41,233 nucleotides of DNA, taken from positions 1-41,233 of the forward strand of contig JBQMRR010000026.1 in assembly GCA_052174495.1 (NCBI GenBank). The letters are read 5' to 3'. This DNA is from Arsenophonus sp052174495 (GTDB lineage Bacteria; Pseudomonadota; Gammaproteobacteria; Enterobacterales; Enterobacteriaceae). The position numbers were made by a program, and so were the translations under genes. Each line of letters opens with the position of its first letter. Within the stretch, counting starts at the first letter, position 1. Of this stretch, positions 10,591 through 21,603 are shown piece by piece. The notes beneath the pieces are model-generated. The model was not told the origin of the DNA. It was given only the letters and a program-made list of their open reading frames with translations, and ran no database searches.

Positions 10591-11950
10591 TAAATCTGAT
10601 ATATGACGGTCAGGCTACGCTCGGATCTGGATGATTCAAAATCTACTCTCCATTTTTAAATTAGATGTTGTTTATCATCAAAGTCATAAAAGGCTAAGCT
10701 CCCTTAGCTAGTTCCAACTTTCTTAGTAGACGGGAGTAGGTTGAATAGTATCGTAAGGATTACATTCCTCAAATGATAATGCTCTACGCTTCAGCTTTAT
10801 AGGCTCACTGTTAAAAACCCCATTCAATTTGATTCGTCATTCTTATTGATGCCCTAGTGCACTGATGGGGGAGACATAGAATGCCAGCAGCTCTTTTCGG
10901 TCTTTCTCCAATATCCTCATCGCTGCAGTATATGCTGAAAACCTTGTCAAGAAAACATCAAGAAATTTATTAACGGCATCATGTCTTTCTGCTAGTTAGA
11001 GGTCCCCTCTCCGGGAACACAGCTTCTTAGCCTTACTTTCGGTGTTGGATGCTTTTTGAAGGTGAAAACAACATATCAGTTTTTTTATTTTGTATACCTA
11101 ACAGCCTTGATATTTGTCGACTAGAAATACTTTGCTATTACATTCCAAAAGTAAGCATTGCATACCTCCTATCAAGTCTAGAAAAATAGTTAAGCTCCTA
11201 TTTATCAGTCCATTGAGAAGTTCACTCAGTTTATTTCTAACTCTCAATAATCATCTTCGACCGTAACGAGCTCCTTACCCTTGATCTAGTCCTGCTGATA
11301 ATAAGCAAGAAGATAAAGGCGATCAGCTTGCCTGATAGATTGAATTGATATATACATTCAGGCAAGAAATAAATATAGTGGTATCGCTTAAATCACTCAG
11401 CTACCATATTGCTGTTTGAATCTGTTTATGTTACTAACAGAGAGGACTATGTGTTTTTTACTGAAAGCTCTCCATAGAGCTTCGTAAAAATTACTGAAGG
11501 AGGAATTGCAGACATGATAGAAACTCTTCATCGTTTTTGTACACTTCAGATGAGACGGTATCAAGAAGCTGACTCAAGAATATTCTGTTCCCACTCTGAT
11601 CATCTCTGATATTAGACATTTTAATACCCTCTTGTATGATTCACTATAGAACATAATCGTTACGGATGATAGGTTGATGACAATCGACAAGGTAGGATTT
11701 TCAGCATGTTTTTGCAAAACTTGTTGGCTTTTCAAGTTAAACTTAAGCTTTAATATCAATGTCTGTCAACTTCCTGACACTATTATGAATGAGTTTATGC
11801 AAGGGATCAGAGGGTAATATCTGGTTTCATAGATACTTGTTATATAGGGTAGACTTTCATGGCATGTTATCTCTCTATTCATAACATTATCCATGAAATC
11901 AATTAGGAGGAAATTACCTCTCCCATCTTAGAAACTTGATGCACCAGAAA
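10591..11950 (-). mobile_element. IS256-family element, full length, dead (copy 4)
   Basis: About 1.36 kb on the minus strand, the normal length of an IS256 element. Both ends can be matched to other copies: AAATCTGATATATG near 10591-10604 and GATGCACCAGAAA near 11939-11951. These are decayed forms of an inverted terminal repeat close to AAATCTAGTATATG. Internal sequence aligns with the copies at 16198, 25771 and 35584. All frames are interrupted. Confidence 0.75.
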
Positions 11951-13064
11951 TGAGAATAAGTCATTTTCATCATACCACAATACAACAGTACACTTACAAT
12001 CGCCTGAATCAATTTTTTATTACTAAGGAGAGAGGGGTAGTCAGCAGACAATAGCTATGTTTCTTTGCTTCCGGAAGAATAATTTCGCTCATTTTGGAAT
12101 ACTATTGATTATTCGTTGTGTTAGATTATGTCTATTTTATTAATACATTTTTAATTATATTAATACATAATTTTTGTTTGTTTTATGCTGATTTACTTAA
12201 ATAAATACACTAAAATCAATTTATTAATGACAATGAATAAATTACATACGATGATTCTTTATTCTGATACCCTATAATTTTTAGGCTAGAGCACAATTCT
12301 AACTCACAGGCAACAATATTTCATGAAATCACATCTTCGTTAGTTAGCCATCTACTTTACATTACATTTTTTCAGGAAAATTCCTGATGCCAAGTACTTA
12401 TTCTGAGATGACAGCAATAAACCTCTTTTGATATTCATCCAAGCAATTCATTATGATCTGTGCATTGCAAAACCTGGTTGGTAGCGTTCAATATTTGCTC
12501 ATAATTTGTACAAATAAGTGCATTTTTGCTGTAAAAGGGTGTTTTATCATTTTTTGATACTTTATATAGATAATTTAATAAAACCTGGTTTATTGAAAAC
12601 TGTTATCTACTGAAAAGATAGTAAGATTTTTTTTAAGAATTCATGTTTATTTTTGAACTAATCTTTTATAGATTGCAATGGAGCTTTATTACTCAATACT
12701 GATTGAATAATTCCTGATTGTACAATCAAATATATTGATGCAGAATAATCTAAAACTCTTCATCAGAATTGAAATAATAGATTTATAGTGCATCTTCCAT
12801 ACATCGATTAAATCGCTTGGCAATGCCATTCATTTAAGAATGCTTCAGCAGGCTAAGTCGGTATTTTATACTAAGCTCTGTACACAAATAGTCGAATTTC
12901 TGTTTCCTCCAGTGGTTGAACATTTTCAGACTAAAAGGAGATCTCTAAATTTTTTACATTATTTCTTTATTTCTAAGTATATTATGAATAACCAGGAAAG
13001 TGGATCCCAATGTTCAATTAAGATCACGTAAAAAACGTTGAGAATTAGACTCAGTCTTAATTTT
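11951..13064. other. Gap between IS remnants, no assignable gene
   Basis: Mostly AT-rich with no strong frame. A minus-strand piece near 12450-12540 reads 'LICTNYEQILNATNQVLQ', which may be a coding relic, but it is too short to assign. The plus-strand frame 12840-13031 has no recognisable features. Confidence 0.35.
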
Positions 13065-15030
13065 GATAGTTAAGAAATTAAATCTCTTTTTAAGAGAGAC
13101 TAAAAGCAAATCATTATTGCTAAAAGCTGATAAAATTAGTTTTTGGTCTTATTGCTGGAAGAAGTTAAATTTAACTGGAGTGTGTATTATTCTTTAATCT
13201 AAAATTCACTAATTTAGAAAAATTGTCCCTAGATTTAGTTTAATAACGCTCGTTTTCTATTTTATACATTCTTTCTGAGAATAATTCCGTTGCATGGTTT
13301 GAAACTTAAGCGTCGGTAAAAGTAGCCTGTTGCTATATAGAATGCATTTGTATAAATCTGTGCGCAGAAATCCTTTATTGAAAAGGCAAACTTTGATTTT
13401 TACGACCTGTCATCTCCACCAGTGCCTTGCACACCTTCAGTATATGCCTCGTTGAGGTTTCGAGAAGAACTATAGTAAAATACCATTTTAACATCCTTAT
13501 TAGAATATGGCTAATATAGTGTCAGATTATCTCTTTCTGCATCAATGGGCTGCTTACAAACCGGTGCCTATTTATTTAGGTTATCCTAATAATGATGTAT
13601 AACCTCTTCCCCTTCAATAATGCTGCAGTCTTGACGCGGATACCCGGGCATTTAAGGCAGCAATAGAGAGATATTCATGCTATGCTACCTCATCTTTTTA
13701 GCGAAGTGCATTTTCTGTACTAATGTTCGTATTTGCAGCTCAGATGACTCTGGCACTACTTTCTGGTGCAGATATGATTCAAACTAAGAAGATACTGAGA
13801 TTTATTAGGTCATGGTTGTGACGCAAAACCCGGATGACAACACCTCGCTAGGATTTCTTTAACCACTTTTTCTTTTTTTTGAAGAATACCTCAGACTATC
13901 CAAGATGTTTAATATCCACTCCATCATGAGTGATGGAGATATGAACATGTAAATATTGATTGAGTTATTGATCATGAAGCTGTAAGGGACAAAAATAGTA
14001 ATTTTATACACCGTTTTTCCGTACATACTGCAGTATAGCGTAAGGTGTTTCCGGCGAGAAAATAGTGTATTGAGTAACGAGTAGCACAGGCAGTTATTAT
14101 TATAAAAGGCGAAGAAGATAGATGGGCATAGTGAAAGTAATATGTTGTAAGCTGAAGTCAAGTAAAATATAAACCTAACAACTGCTCGGTAAACTTTGAA
14201 TCCACATGAATTTTATACTTTTAACTTAGAGTTTTAGCAAAAACTGCGATGGAAGATTAAGAAGAAGGAACAGCAGTAATGCTGGAGAGCAAACCCATGT
14301 TACAAGTGCTGTAGTCAAGCATTTGCTTAATAAATAGACGTGTCTACGAGTTGACATTTTAGCGTGTTTTAATAAAGTTATTCAGCCCTCATTAATGATA
14401 AAAGCAGTTTAGTTGAGCAGGAGAATATGAATCTAGGTAAATCACCATCTAGGTCTCTTACCAGAAAAATAGAAATTATTATCCTCTTCCTTTGCATTTG
14501 TCAGGTTTATCGGCTCAGTTATCTTTCTTTTTCTCCTAGATGGAAAGGAATGGGATTATTTCTATAGTTTACTATAAGTGATGAATTTATAGGTAATCAT
14601 ATTAATAATTATTGTCATCAATCTAGTTATATCTGCTGTGTCGTCAGCTTTTACCTAGATCATTGCTTAAAATCCAGAATAATCGTGATTAGAGGTGAAT
14701 AATACTTATCTGTCGAGAAAAAATTATGAATTGAGTCGGACCCATTTCTATATGCCTTCTTTCTTGGGTATCATAAAAATTCATTTACTCTATTATCATT
14801 CATTTTGGAATCAAAGATTATAAATTACTTCATATAAACAGGCGCTATATAATACGTGAAGTCGTGTGTTACCTTCCTGATTTACCGGTTTTCAATTTCT
14901 AGGAGATTTATTCCGAGCCATCTGGATGAATTCCTTTAAAATTAATATATTGCAGAATATAAAACAGTATTAAGCTAATAAACATTCTAGAAGCAGCATA
15001 GCTGTTCCGCTCTGATCATAGTATGTTACA
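13065..15030 (-). mobile_element. IS91-family element, best-preserved copy (copy B)
   Basis: Roughly 1.9 kb on the minus strand. Readable transposase pieces, in order, are 'FHITFTMP' near 14130-14160, 'LNQYLHVHISITHDG' followed by 'DIKH' near 13905-13970 (the H-x-H plus G block typical of IS91-type Y2 transposases, usually followed by 'FFKKK.VVE', also visible near 13860-13885), and a C-terminal tail near 13250-13450. A hairpin TCTCTT/AAGAGA at 13083-13097 lies beyond the transposase 3' end and recurs at the same place in two other copies, so it is probably part of the element's terminus. The gene carries many stops. Confidence 0.7.
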
Positions 15031-15041
15031 TCCCAGAACAT

Positions 15042-15066
15042 ATGCTCTATTAATCGGATAGAGCAT
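15042..15066. repeat. Perfect 9-bp hairpin next to the IS91 5' end
   Basis: ATGCTCTAT (15042-15050) and ATAGAGCAT (15058-15066) form a perfect stem with a 7-base loop. It lies immediately outside the transposase 5' end of the neighbouring IS91-family copy and could be its origin-side terminus or flanking DNA. It is not clearly present at the other copies. Confidence 0.5.
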
Positions 15067-16197
15067 GAATAAGTAACCTGATAAATTAGATGCATTAATT
15101 GATTGGTTTCTAAGTTATGTCAAAGAAATGAATGTGAAAAATATCATAGAATGAGCGGTTCTTATAATGAACCGAAGTTTAAAATTAAAAGATGCCGGTC
15201 GGTTTATCACTATATTTTAGTTTAGAATCATTATATATACTCTCGTTGTACAGCTATATTCCTCATTGTTGCTGATGATTCTGTCGCGTCCCTCAGGAAG
15301 CTGTAATTATTTTCTTACAAAAACATTTCCCTCTCACCGGATCTTGCTGGAAGTTCGTCCTTACACGAATTCCAAATCCTGTTTGATCTCTATCTGGCCA
15401 AATCACTATTTACGTAGACCTGAAATATAAAATTTTCGTGAAAGACAGAAATCCCAGAATCTGGATAACAAAGTATTCAAAACTACGAGTTTGTTTATCT
15501 GCACGTGAATATGAGATATTTTTCGAAAATGCCAAATAAAATTTCATAACGTTATCTTTTCGTAGGTGTATATAGATTATGTTACTTGATTAGTTTTATC
15601 TCTCTTTACAAGACTAAGACTGTGCCCAATACTCGACGCTTTTTGCGTGATCTTAACCAAGGATGTCCATAGCTATACTATTAAGTATTTACAGATAATT
15701 AAAGAATATGCAGACCAATCCTTTTGGTCTATTAAACATTCAGTCATTGAAAATAGGAATTCAACTGTTTTCTTTATAGAGCTTAGTTATAGAACGCCGA
15801 GTTAGCCTACTGATACATTTTAAAACGAAATGGTATGATCGAGTGATTTAATAGACGTATACAAAATGGGTTGCAAAGCTATTATTTTAATTCTAATAAA
15901 GAGTTTAAGATCATTGTGCATTGATATATTTGGCTGTATAATCAGAAATTACCAATCACTATTGAATAGTGAAACTCTATTGCAGTCTATAAAAGATTCT
16001 TTTAAAGTTAAACCTGAATTATTCAAAAAAACTATACTATCTTCCGATAAGTAACATGTAAGAGTATCTCACTAGCCCTTATGTTAGATAAGGAATTTCA
16101 ACTTTTAATTTGAAGAGACCTAACCGTGAATGTTCTAATACTTTTGCTTATTTTTAATGTTTTTTAAAACTTAATTGTTAATGAAAGAGTTATTAGT
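15067..16197. other. Gap with no assignable gene
   Basis: A plus-strand frame at 15866-16054 encodes 62 residues, starting MGCKAIILILIKSLRSLC and ending after 'ELFKKTILSSDK'. It has no good ribosome-binding site and no recognised family. The rest is short broken frames. Confidence 0.35.
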
Positions 16198-17550
16198 AAA
16201 TCTAGTATATGGCGGTCAAATTATATGTTCCGCTCTGATATTTCGCGAACCTATTCTGCATCCTTAAATTAGGCATTCTTTACCACCAGGGTTCAGCGCA
16301 GAGATAAATTTCCTTACCCATTCCAACTTTTTTTGAGGAGACAGGAGGAACTTAAATACTATTGAAATAGTTGTTTTTCTTGAACTACAGTGCTTCGTAC
16401 GTCAGCTTCGTAGGTTCATTTTTATAAAAACCAATTCAATTAGATTCGTTGTTCTTAGATGACCAGTGTTCTGACAGAAAAGAATGAATGCAAGCCGTTC
16501 TTGTCGATTTTTTTGTAGCTTCTTTATCATTGCAGCAATGCTATGTTGAAAAGCTTACTAACAAAAATATCAAAAGCTTTATTAGCAACATCGCAGTTCT
16601 CTCTTGCTAGCTAGATCTCTCCTACAAAACTCATAGCCTTAACTTTTCAGTTGCATGCCTTTGAGAAGTAAGTCAGTCTATTAACTATTTTGTATAACTA
16701 ATGACATTAGTGCTACATGTCTAAGAATATTTTTACCATTGTATTAAAAAACCAAGATCACCGTCTTCGTAGCAAGTCTAAAAATACAGTAAGCCACGTG
16801 CTCATAAACCATTAATAAGTTTGCTCCCAATTCTCTTCTGATTTTTAATAAACATCTTTAAGTACAACGAGCTCTTTATATCCATGCGCACTGTGTCGCC
16901 GATTTTATCAACAGATAAAGACGATCAGCTTACCTAATAGAATGATATATGTCTTCAGCCAAGAAATAAAGGTTAGGCATATCGCTTAAATCATACAGGC
17001 ACCATTATCTATACTCTTCAAACGATTCCATATTTTAGTCTGCTGATAGTACTAGCATAGAGACAAGGTGCTTTCACCGTGAAGTACGCTCACAGCTTTG
17101 TGAAAATAAGGGGGGGTGGAAATGATTTTCAGGCATACAGGCATAAGAGAAACTCTTCACTGCTTTTATACCGTTCAGATAAGGGAGCAAAAGGAGGGGA
17201 TGAGATCTGCTGAAGGATATTCGTCATTACCAACTGCAGATTCCATTTTAACCTTAAGAATTTTAATCTCATATCGCCAATATCAGTTTATATGTTCGTT
17301 ATGACATTATAATCGTTACGGATGATGGCATGAGATCCGTAAATAGCTCTGGCGTTAAGCATGTGTTGTTGCAGCATGGCTTCAAGCTTATCTTAAAATA
17401 GCAGTGCCTATAACTGTCTGGTACCATCTATGGATAAATTCATATAAGAGATTAGAGGTAATATCTGATTTTACAGATATCTGTAAGGCAGACTTTTCAT
17501 GAGACATCATCTCTCTTTTTTTGATATTTTTCTGTAATCAGAAATTTTGC
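16198..17550 (-). mobile_element. IS256-family element, nearly full length (copy 5)
   Basis: Minus-strand remnant aligning with the other IS256 copies. The 3' terminal repeat AAATCTAGTATATG at 16198-16211 is the best preserved of all. The 5' end fades out near 17540. The transposase is broken everywhere; a G7 tract at 17110-17116 is one likely slippage site. It cuts off the downstream end of the pilus locus that lies at higher coordinates. Confidence 0.75.
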
Positions 17551-17639
17551 AACGATATCGCTAACTATGCTAACTATAATGAATATGTTCCAAGCGGATA
17601 AGATATTCATTGTAACAATATGGGATGGAGTGAAGAAAG

Positions 17640-18034
17640 AGTCTCTTTGATCTGTATGACTGTTTCCTTTTTTATGGCACTTTTATAGTAAGAATCTTTC
17701 TTATAGAATAGAAAATTTTCATTAACAACCTATTACAAAAATAGCCTATTATTAGCATGCCAGTGATAATACCTTTTTTGAGCGATTAGTTTAATAATTA
17801 TCATAATAGTTATAAATATATCGCTTTGTAGCTTATTAAATTGGCTGACATAACCTGCTAAAAGAATGAACTCCTATTTATTTCAAATATTCATTGTACT
17901 TTTATTCTCTATAAATCCACTAATCCTAGAACTACAAGAGCACACAATACTTCTAATAAAGTAAATCCAGGATGGATTTTTAGCTTTTTTCTCGATTGTT
18001 TTTAAGATTTAATCTGTCCTAAAAATAACCTCCT
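17640..18034 (-). pseudogene. Type IV prepilin-like pseudogene
   Basis: A minus-strand frame near 17911-17990 reads 'KKLKIHPGFTLLEVLCALVV'. This is the signature of type IV prepilins and pseudopilins: a short basic leader, G before the cleavage site, F at +1, E at +5 and a hydrophobic stretch. A strong ribosome-binding site AGGAGG (18029-18034, minus) lies upstream. In between there is an in-frame TAA and a lost start codon, and the frame stops again right after the hydrophobic segment, so the gene is dead. In the IncI thin-pilus order pilQ-pilR-pilS the prepilin gene pilS follows pilR, and this remnant is in the right place and orientation. Pilin versus pseudopilin cannot be settled. Confidence 0.6.
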
Positions 18035-18056
18035 ATCTACTCAATATATCTAATCT

Positions 18057-18227
18057 TCATGACATCTCATTAAAAGCAGCGAAAACGGTATTTAAACGGT
18101 AGTGGATATTTTTTACCATTATAGAGGTAGAAATATTTTTGTCATTAAAAAAACTTCCTGAAATAGCGGACACCACTGATGATTAAAGTAGAGCCGAAAA
18201 GAAAAACCACATACTCAGCTCTACCAT
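18057..18227 (-). pseudogene. Small hydrophobic-leader protein split by one stop
   Basis: On the minus strand a 56-codon frame runs from ATG at 18227 to TGA at 18057-18059, broken only by one in-frame TAA after 'MWFFFSALL'. The N-terminus (MVELSMWFFFSALL, then SSVVSAISG) looks like a signal peptide or membrane anchor. It ends 22 bases before the AGGAGG of the prepilin relic, so the two were probably one operon. I do not recognise the family. The short length means chance is possible. Confidence 0.35.
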
Positions 18228-18239
18228 TTTAACTAGACA

Positions 18240-18500
18240 TTATTACTAAAACTAAACTGTGCATAGCTATTCCGACAATAAACGAAGATTCATAGTATCA
18301 AAAAGGATACTAAAGGACTTAACACCCAATGAGCAGGATAGTTGATCTGCTTTTCAGGGATAGAAATACCAGATAGGCTCCCTTCCCCGTCACAGAAAAT
18401 TCCAGCGTAAAATAGTGTGGTAAGCATCTATATGAGACATCCCCAGTATAGATAAGCAGAGATAAAAAAGCTAAGAAAACCAAAAAATAGGCGCTTGTAG
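18240..18500 (-). pseudogene. Unrecognised coding relic in the pilus block
   Basis: A minus-strand frame carries 'AGIFCDGEGSLSGISIPEKQ' followed by 'INYPAHWVLSPLVSF', which reads as genuine protein and is less AT-biased than its surroundings. It lies just upstream of the small hydrophobic frame and the prepilin relic on the same strand, so it probably belonged to the same operon. No family is recognised. Confidence 0.35.
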
Positions 18501-20099
18501 TTATTATGGCGTAAAAATGATTAACAGGATGGATAATATGATAAAATAATTACCGTTACTTTAACACTCTACCAATCTCAAACAACAGGCGTTCGTAATG
18601 AAAATTTAAAAATATTTTATAATATAACCACGCTAATTTGTGCGATGATACGCACATCCACAGCAACATCAGACTCACTTGCTCTCATGATTTTTTTTAT
18701 CACTTATAAGCTGCCAGTAGTGAGCATAAATCTGCTTGGTCATAGCGCAGGCTTTTTTTAATTCCTGAAATAGAGCCTAGCGTTATATAACCCAATGAAA
18801 GCTAAGTTACCACTAAGCTCGCGCAAGTATTTCGGCAATATCCCTGTACTAATTTTAACGTTGAAGGATAACTGATTAAGTGAACCCTGCTAATTATCAG
18901 TCAACAGTCATTTTAAAAGCTTTGAATATACGTCGAATTAACCTACATTAGCCCATAAACATAATCCAAGCCCAATACCACACCTCTGTTTATTATAATT
19001 GATGTTTATGGTTTTTCTGATAGATAGTTTTCTTGCTGTATGATTGCTTTTAACAGTTTGGTTCAACCTGGGTATACGCTGCTTGCCTTATTAAATCAAA
19101 ACGCATAAGCTTGACGTGATGGTTAAGCTTATAATAAGCTAAGAGATGATAATTTTCGCTATATAATACTTGCTACTTAAATGCAGAAAAAAAGACCCCT
19201 CCCTTTGCTACATTGCATCGAAAGGATTTAAAATTAAAAAGAATGTGAAAATTAATTGTTAAATTTAAAAAGATACTATTAATAAAACCTTGATCTATAC
19301 CGAGCAGTTATCTGGCTTATGATGTTCCGACTTTTTCGGTTGTAATATCACTAATATTATTTGCACAGGAAATCAAGACCTTATGTAATATTGTGCTATC
19401 GTTCAATTTCGTTGCAATTCTCCTATAGACTTCCTGTAGCACATTTTATAAGTAATGGAAAACCTCCTTTATTATTAGTTGAGCTTTATACTTTTCTCAA
19501 ACAATAATAATCATCACCGATAGCTAAAACCATTGGCTATTTTTATGACCTTTTGATTTCTTATCGTTAATGGTCATATTTCCGAAGATGCTCTAAACTG
19601 CATCAATGTGCCTGTCATTTTTGCACTATTGGTAAATAGATATTTTTACCCTGTGTCTTTAGCATGTCGCGTGATTATATCAGTAATGCTTGTACGTTAA
19701 CGATTTCATCGTTAAGGGCAGTATAAACATACCGGAAAACGTCCTAACAGCAAGTAAAATAACAACCACTATGATGGCCTAGTATGTCCATTATCATTTT
19801 TAGATTTAAAAATTTCTGATGAAGTGTTGACTTTTTTTATTTTTCTCTTTCATAGTTTTGATAAAATGCGATTGAATTATTTTTATTACTGTGATCCCAG
19901 TAATTTAATTGACAATCATATTTAAATAGCAGCTGAATAATAACAGCAGAAACACATAATCAAACATCAATAAAAACAAAGCGCGGTTAACTAGATTATT
20001 TTTCTTAAGCTATTTGATGCTGATACCCAATAAACAGCTAGCATAATGCTCAATACTGTTTTTTGCGCCTGTATCTTCAGTTAAGAGCGTCATTTAATT
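18501..20099. other. Decayed stretch within the pilus block
   Basis: Scattered minus-strand pieces read as protein, for example 'MTKQIYAHYWQLISDKKN' near 18700-18760 and 'SRDMLKTQGKNIYLPIVQ' near 19610-19680. None is long enough to name. This is where an inner-membrane pilus protein and its downstream neighbour would be expected. Confidence 0.3.
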
Positions 20100-20930
20100 A
20101 ACATAATTTCGTAAAGGAAAGTGATAACCGTTGCTTTTAAAGTCAACCTAAGATGTTCGCCTTGCAAAATATAATGAAGGCTTTCATTAATACCTTTTCA
20201 ACCATTATTTTCAGTTTCGATAAAGATATTGACCTGTATTGTTGCGGCGATATTCAATAAAATAACTCTTTCACGGCGAGATATACTGATCACGGAAGGA
20301 CAGATTGTCGCAATTTTCGATTCATCCAATGACTCATTAAATCATGCTATGAATTCAAACAACAGCGCTAAAGCCAATATAATAGTAAGCATTCAAAATT
20401 AACAATAAATTCAGAAAGCAAAATTAATTAGCTGAGTAGAGATCCACTTCCATTTATGATATGACATCAAGTTTTGACAAGTTAGGAATAAAATTTCTCA
20501 TATATCATATGCATAATCACTATGCAATAACTAAAGAAAATAAGGATAGCTTAATGCACTTACTAATAGAGCGGATGCCCTCGTTTTCTTGCTCTTCAAA
20601 AATTTGGCTTGTCACGATCGAAAAGACAATCGAAAGATTTCCGTAAAAAGATGGGGGGACTGAGTCAATCAATACTGGCTTCCTAAACGACACCATTCGT
20701 GCAATATTTTTTAAAGGCGTTCCCCATTTATTTCTATCCAATGATGACAAGAAATCGTTAACAGCATGATATAAGGATAATATTTGCAGCTAAAAATCGG
20801 TGATAATGTCATATATATAGATAAAGGCTTGTTGCAATAATTTGTTGTTATCCAAGAAAAAAGCCAGCATCCATGTACAAGAAACTTCAATCTTTAGTGA
20901 AAAAGGTTTTTAGTAAATCCATATTAGTAT
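20100..20930 (-). pseudogene. Possible pilR-type inner-membrane protein relic
   Basis: On the minus strand, downstream of the pilQ-like relic, an ATG near 20920 opens 'MDLLKTFFTK'. Later pieces include 'VNDFLSSLDRNKWGTPLKN' (about 20690-20750) and 'ISISRRERVILLNIAATIQ' (about 20225-20310). Position and orientation fit pilR, the GspF-family gene that follows pilQ in IncI thin-pilus operons, and 'R-R-E-R ... L' resembles the start of a GspF repeat. The sequence match itself is weak, so this call rests mainly on gene order. Confidence 0.25.
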
Positions 20931-21010
20931 CGCGTTAATGCGAAGTTTGACGATAAAACGATTTAGGTTAGTGATGGTAAAATTATTTTCTCTCTTGTAT
21001 TCCTGTCGCA

Positions 21011-21040
21011 CTTGAAAACGTATTAACTGACCCATATTTA
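21011..21040 (+). promoter_or_regulatory. Sigma-32 heat-shock promoter of ibpA
   Basis: CTTGAAA (21011-21017), 13 bases, then CCCATATTT (21031-21039) matches the RpoH consensus CTTGAAA-N(11-16)-CCCCATNT with one missing C. The promoter is about 45 bp upstream of the ibpA start codon, as in enterobacterial ibpA genes. It appears intact although the gene it drives is broken. Confidence 0.8.
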
Positions 21041-21085
21041 TGGAGATAAACCTGAGTGTTAAAACGACCTATTAAAGGAGAATAC

Positions 21086-21546
21086 GATGGCCTATCGTTC
21101 TTTCTCTCTTATTCCGGTATTTAGTAATTATCTGCTGGCTGACCGTTTTACTCAGATAGATAATTTATTTAGTCGTTTGACCGGTGAAAATCCGCTGCTG
21201 ATACGCCAGCCTATAATCTTTTACAAAAAGATAAAGAACATTATGAAATGACGGTGAGCATACCAGGATATACGCAAGATAAACTTGATATTTCGGTTCT
21301 TAATAACCATTTAACACTTACCGGTAAATCAAAGATTGAAAAAACGAATATTGTTAAAAAAAGATGGAAGCAAATGGGTTGCATCAGGGTATTAGAAAAA
21401 ATGAGTTTTCTTTAAGTTTTAGTCTTGAGCATCAGATAAAAATCTAGGAGGCGAATCTAGATAAAGGACTATTAACCCTGCAATTTACCTACGATATTCC
21501 TGAACAGGAATAACCGCAAAAGATTGCTATTAGTGTTCAGAATTAA
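21086..21546 (+). pseudogene. ibpA: Small heat-shock protein IbpA, frameshifted
   Basis: IbpA is a cytoplasmic Hsp20/alpha-crystallin holdase that binds denatured proteins and passes them to ClpB/DnaK. The start ATG at 21086 has AAAGGAG six bases upstream, and the N-terminus reads 'SLIPVFSNYLLADRFTQIDN', like the family's FDLSPLYRSAIGFDRLFN. A frameshift near residue 40 moves the alpha-crystallin domain to another frame: 'EHYEMTVSIPGYTQDKLDIS', then 'NHLTLTGK'. Further shifts follow, with 'HQGIRKNEFSLSFSLEHQIK', a stop in place of 'VRGA', 'ANLDKGLLTLQFTYDIPEQE', another stop, and the final 'PQKIAISVQN'. Total length is normal. It lies between minus-strand pilus relics, on the opposite strand. 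Confidence 0.9.
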
Positions 21547-21552
21547 TCAGGC

Positions 21553-21603
21553 CGTGTTTTTGAACACGATCCCTCTTAAACGTAGCGCCCCTAAGTGGGC
21601 GCT
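21553..21603 (+). terminator. Hairpins after ibpA, probable terminator
   Basis: Two hairpins follow the ibpA stop: CGTGTT/AACACG at 21553-21568 (4-base loop) and the GC-rich AGCGCCC/GGGCGCT at 21584-21603 (6-base loop). The second is followed by TTAATATT, a weak U-run. It overlaps by a few bases the 3' end of the convergent pilQ relic and could serve both directions. Confidence 0.55.

Noticed and set aside
13859..14161. 100-residue open frame on the minus strand
   Set aside because: It overlaps the IS91-family transposase; the transposase-like residues are partly in this and partly in other frames, so it is a chance opening of a pseudogene, not a separate gene.
17116..17304. 62-residue plus-strand frame
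   Set aside because: It is antisense to the IS256 copy at 16198-17550, with no start signal.
16198..17550. IncI-type shufflon at the end of the pilus locus
   Set aside because: No inverted 19-bp-like repeats or recombinase relic are visible; the end of the locus is cut off by the IS256 copy.
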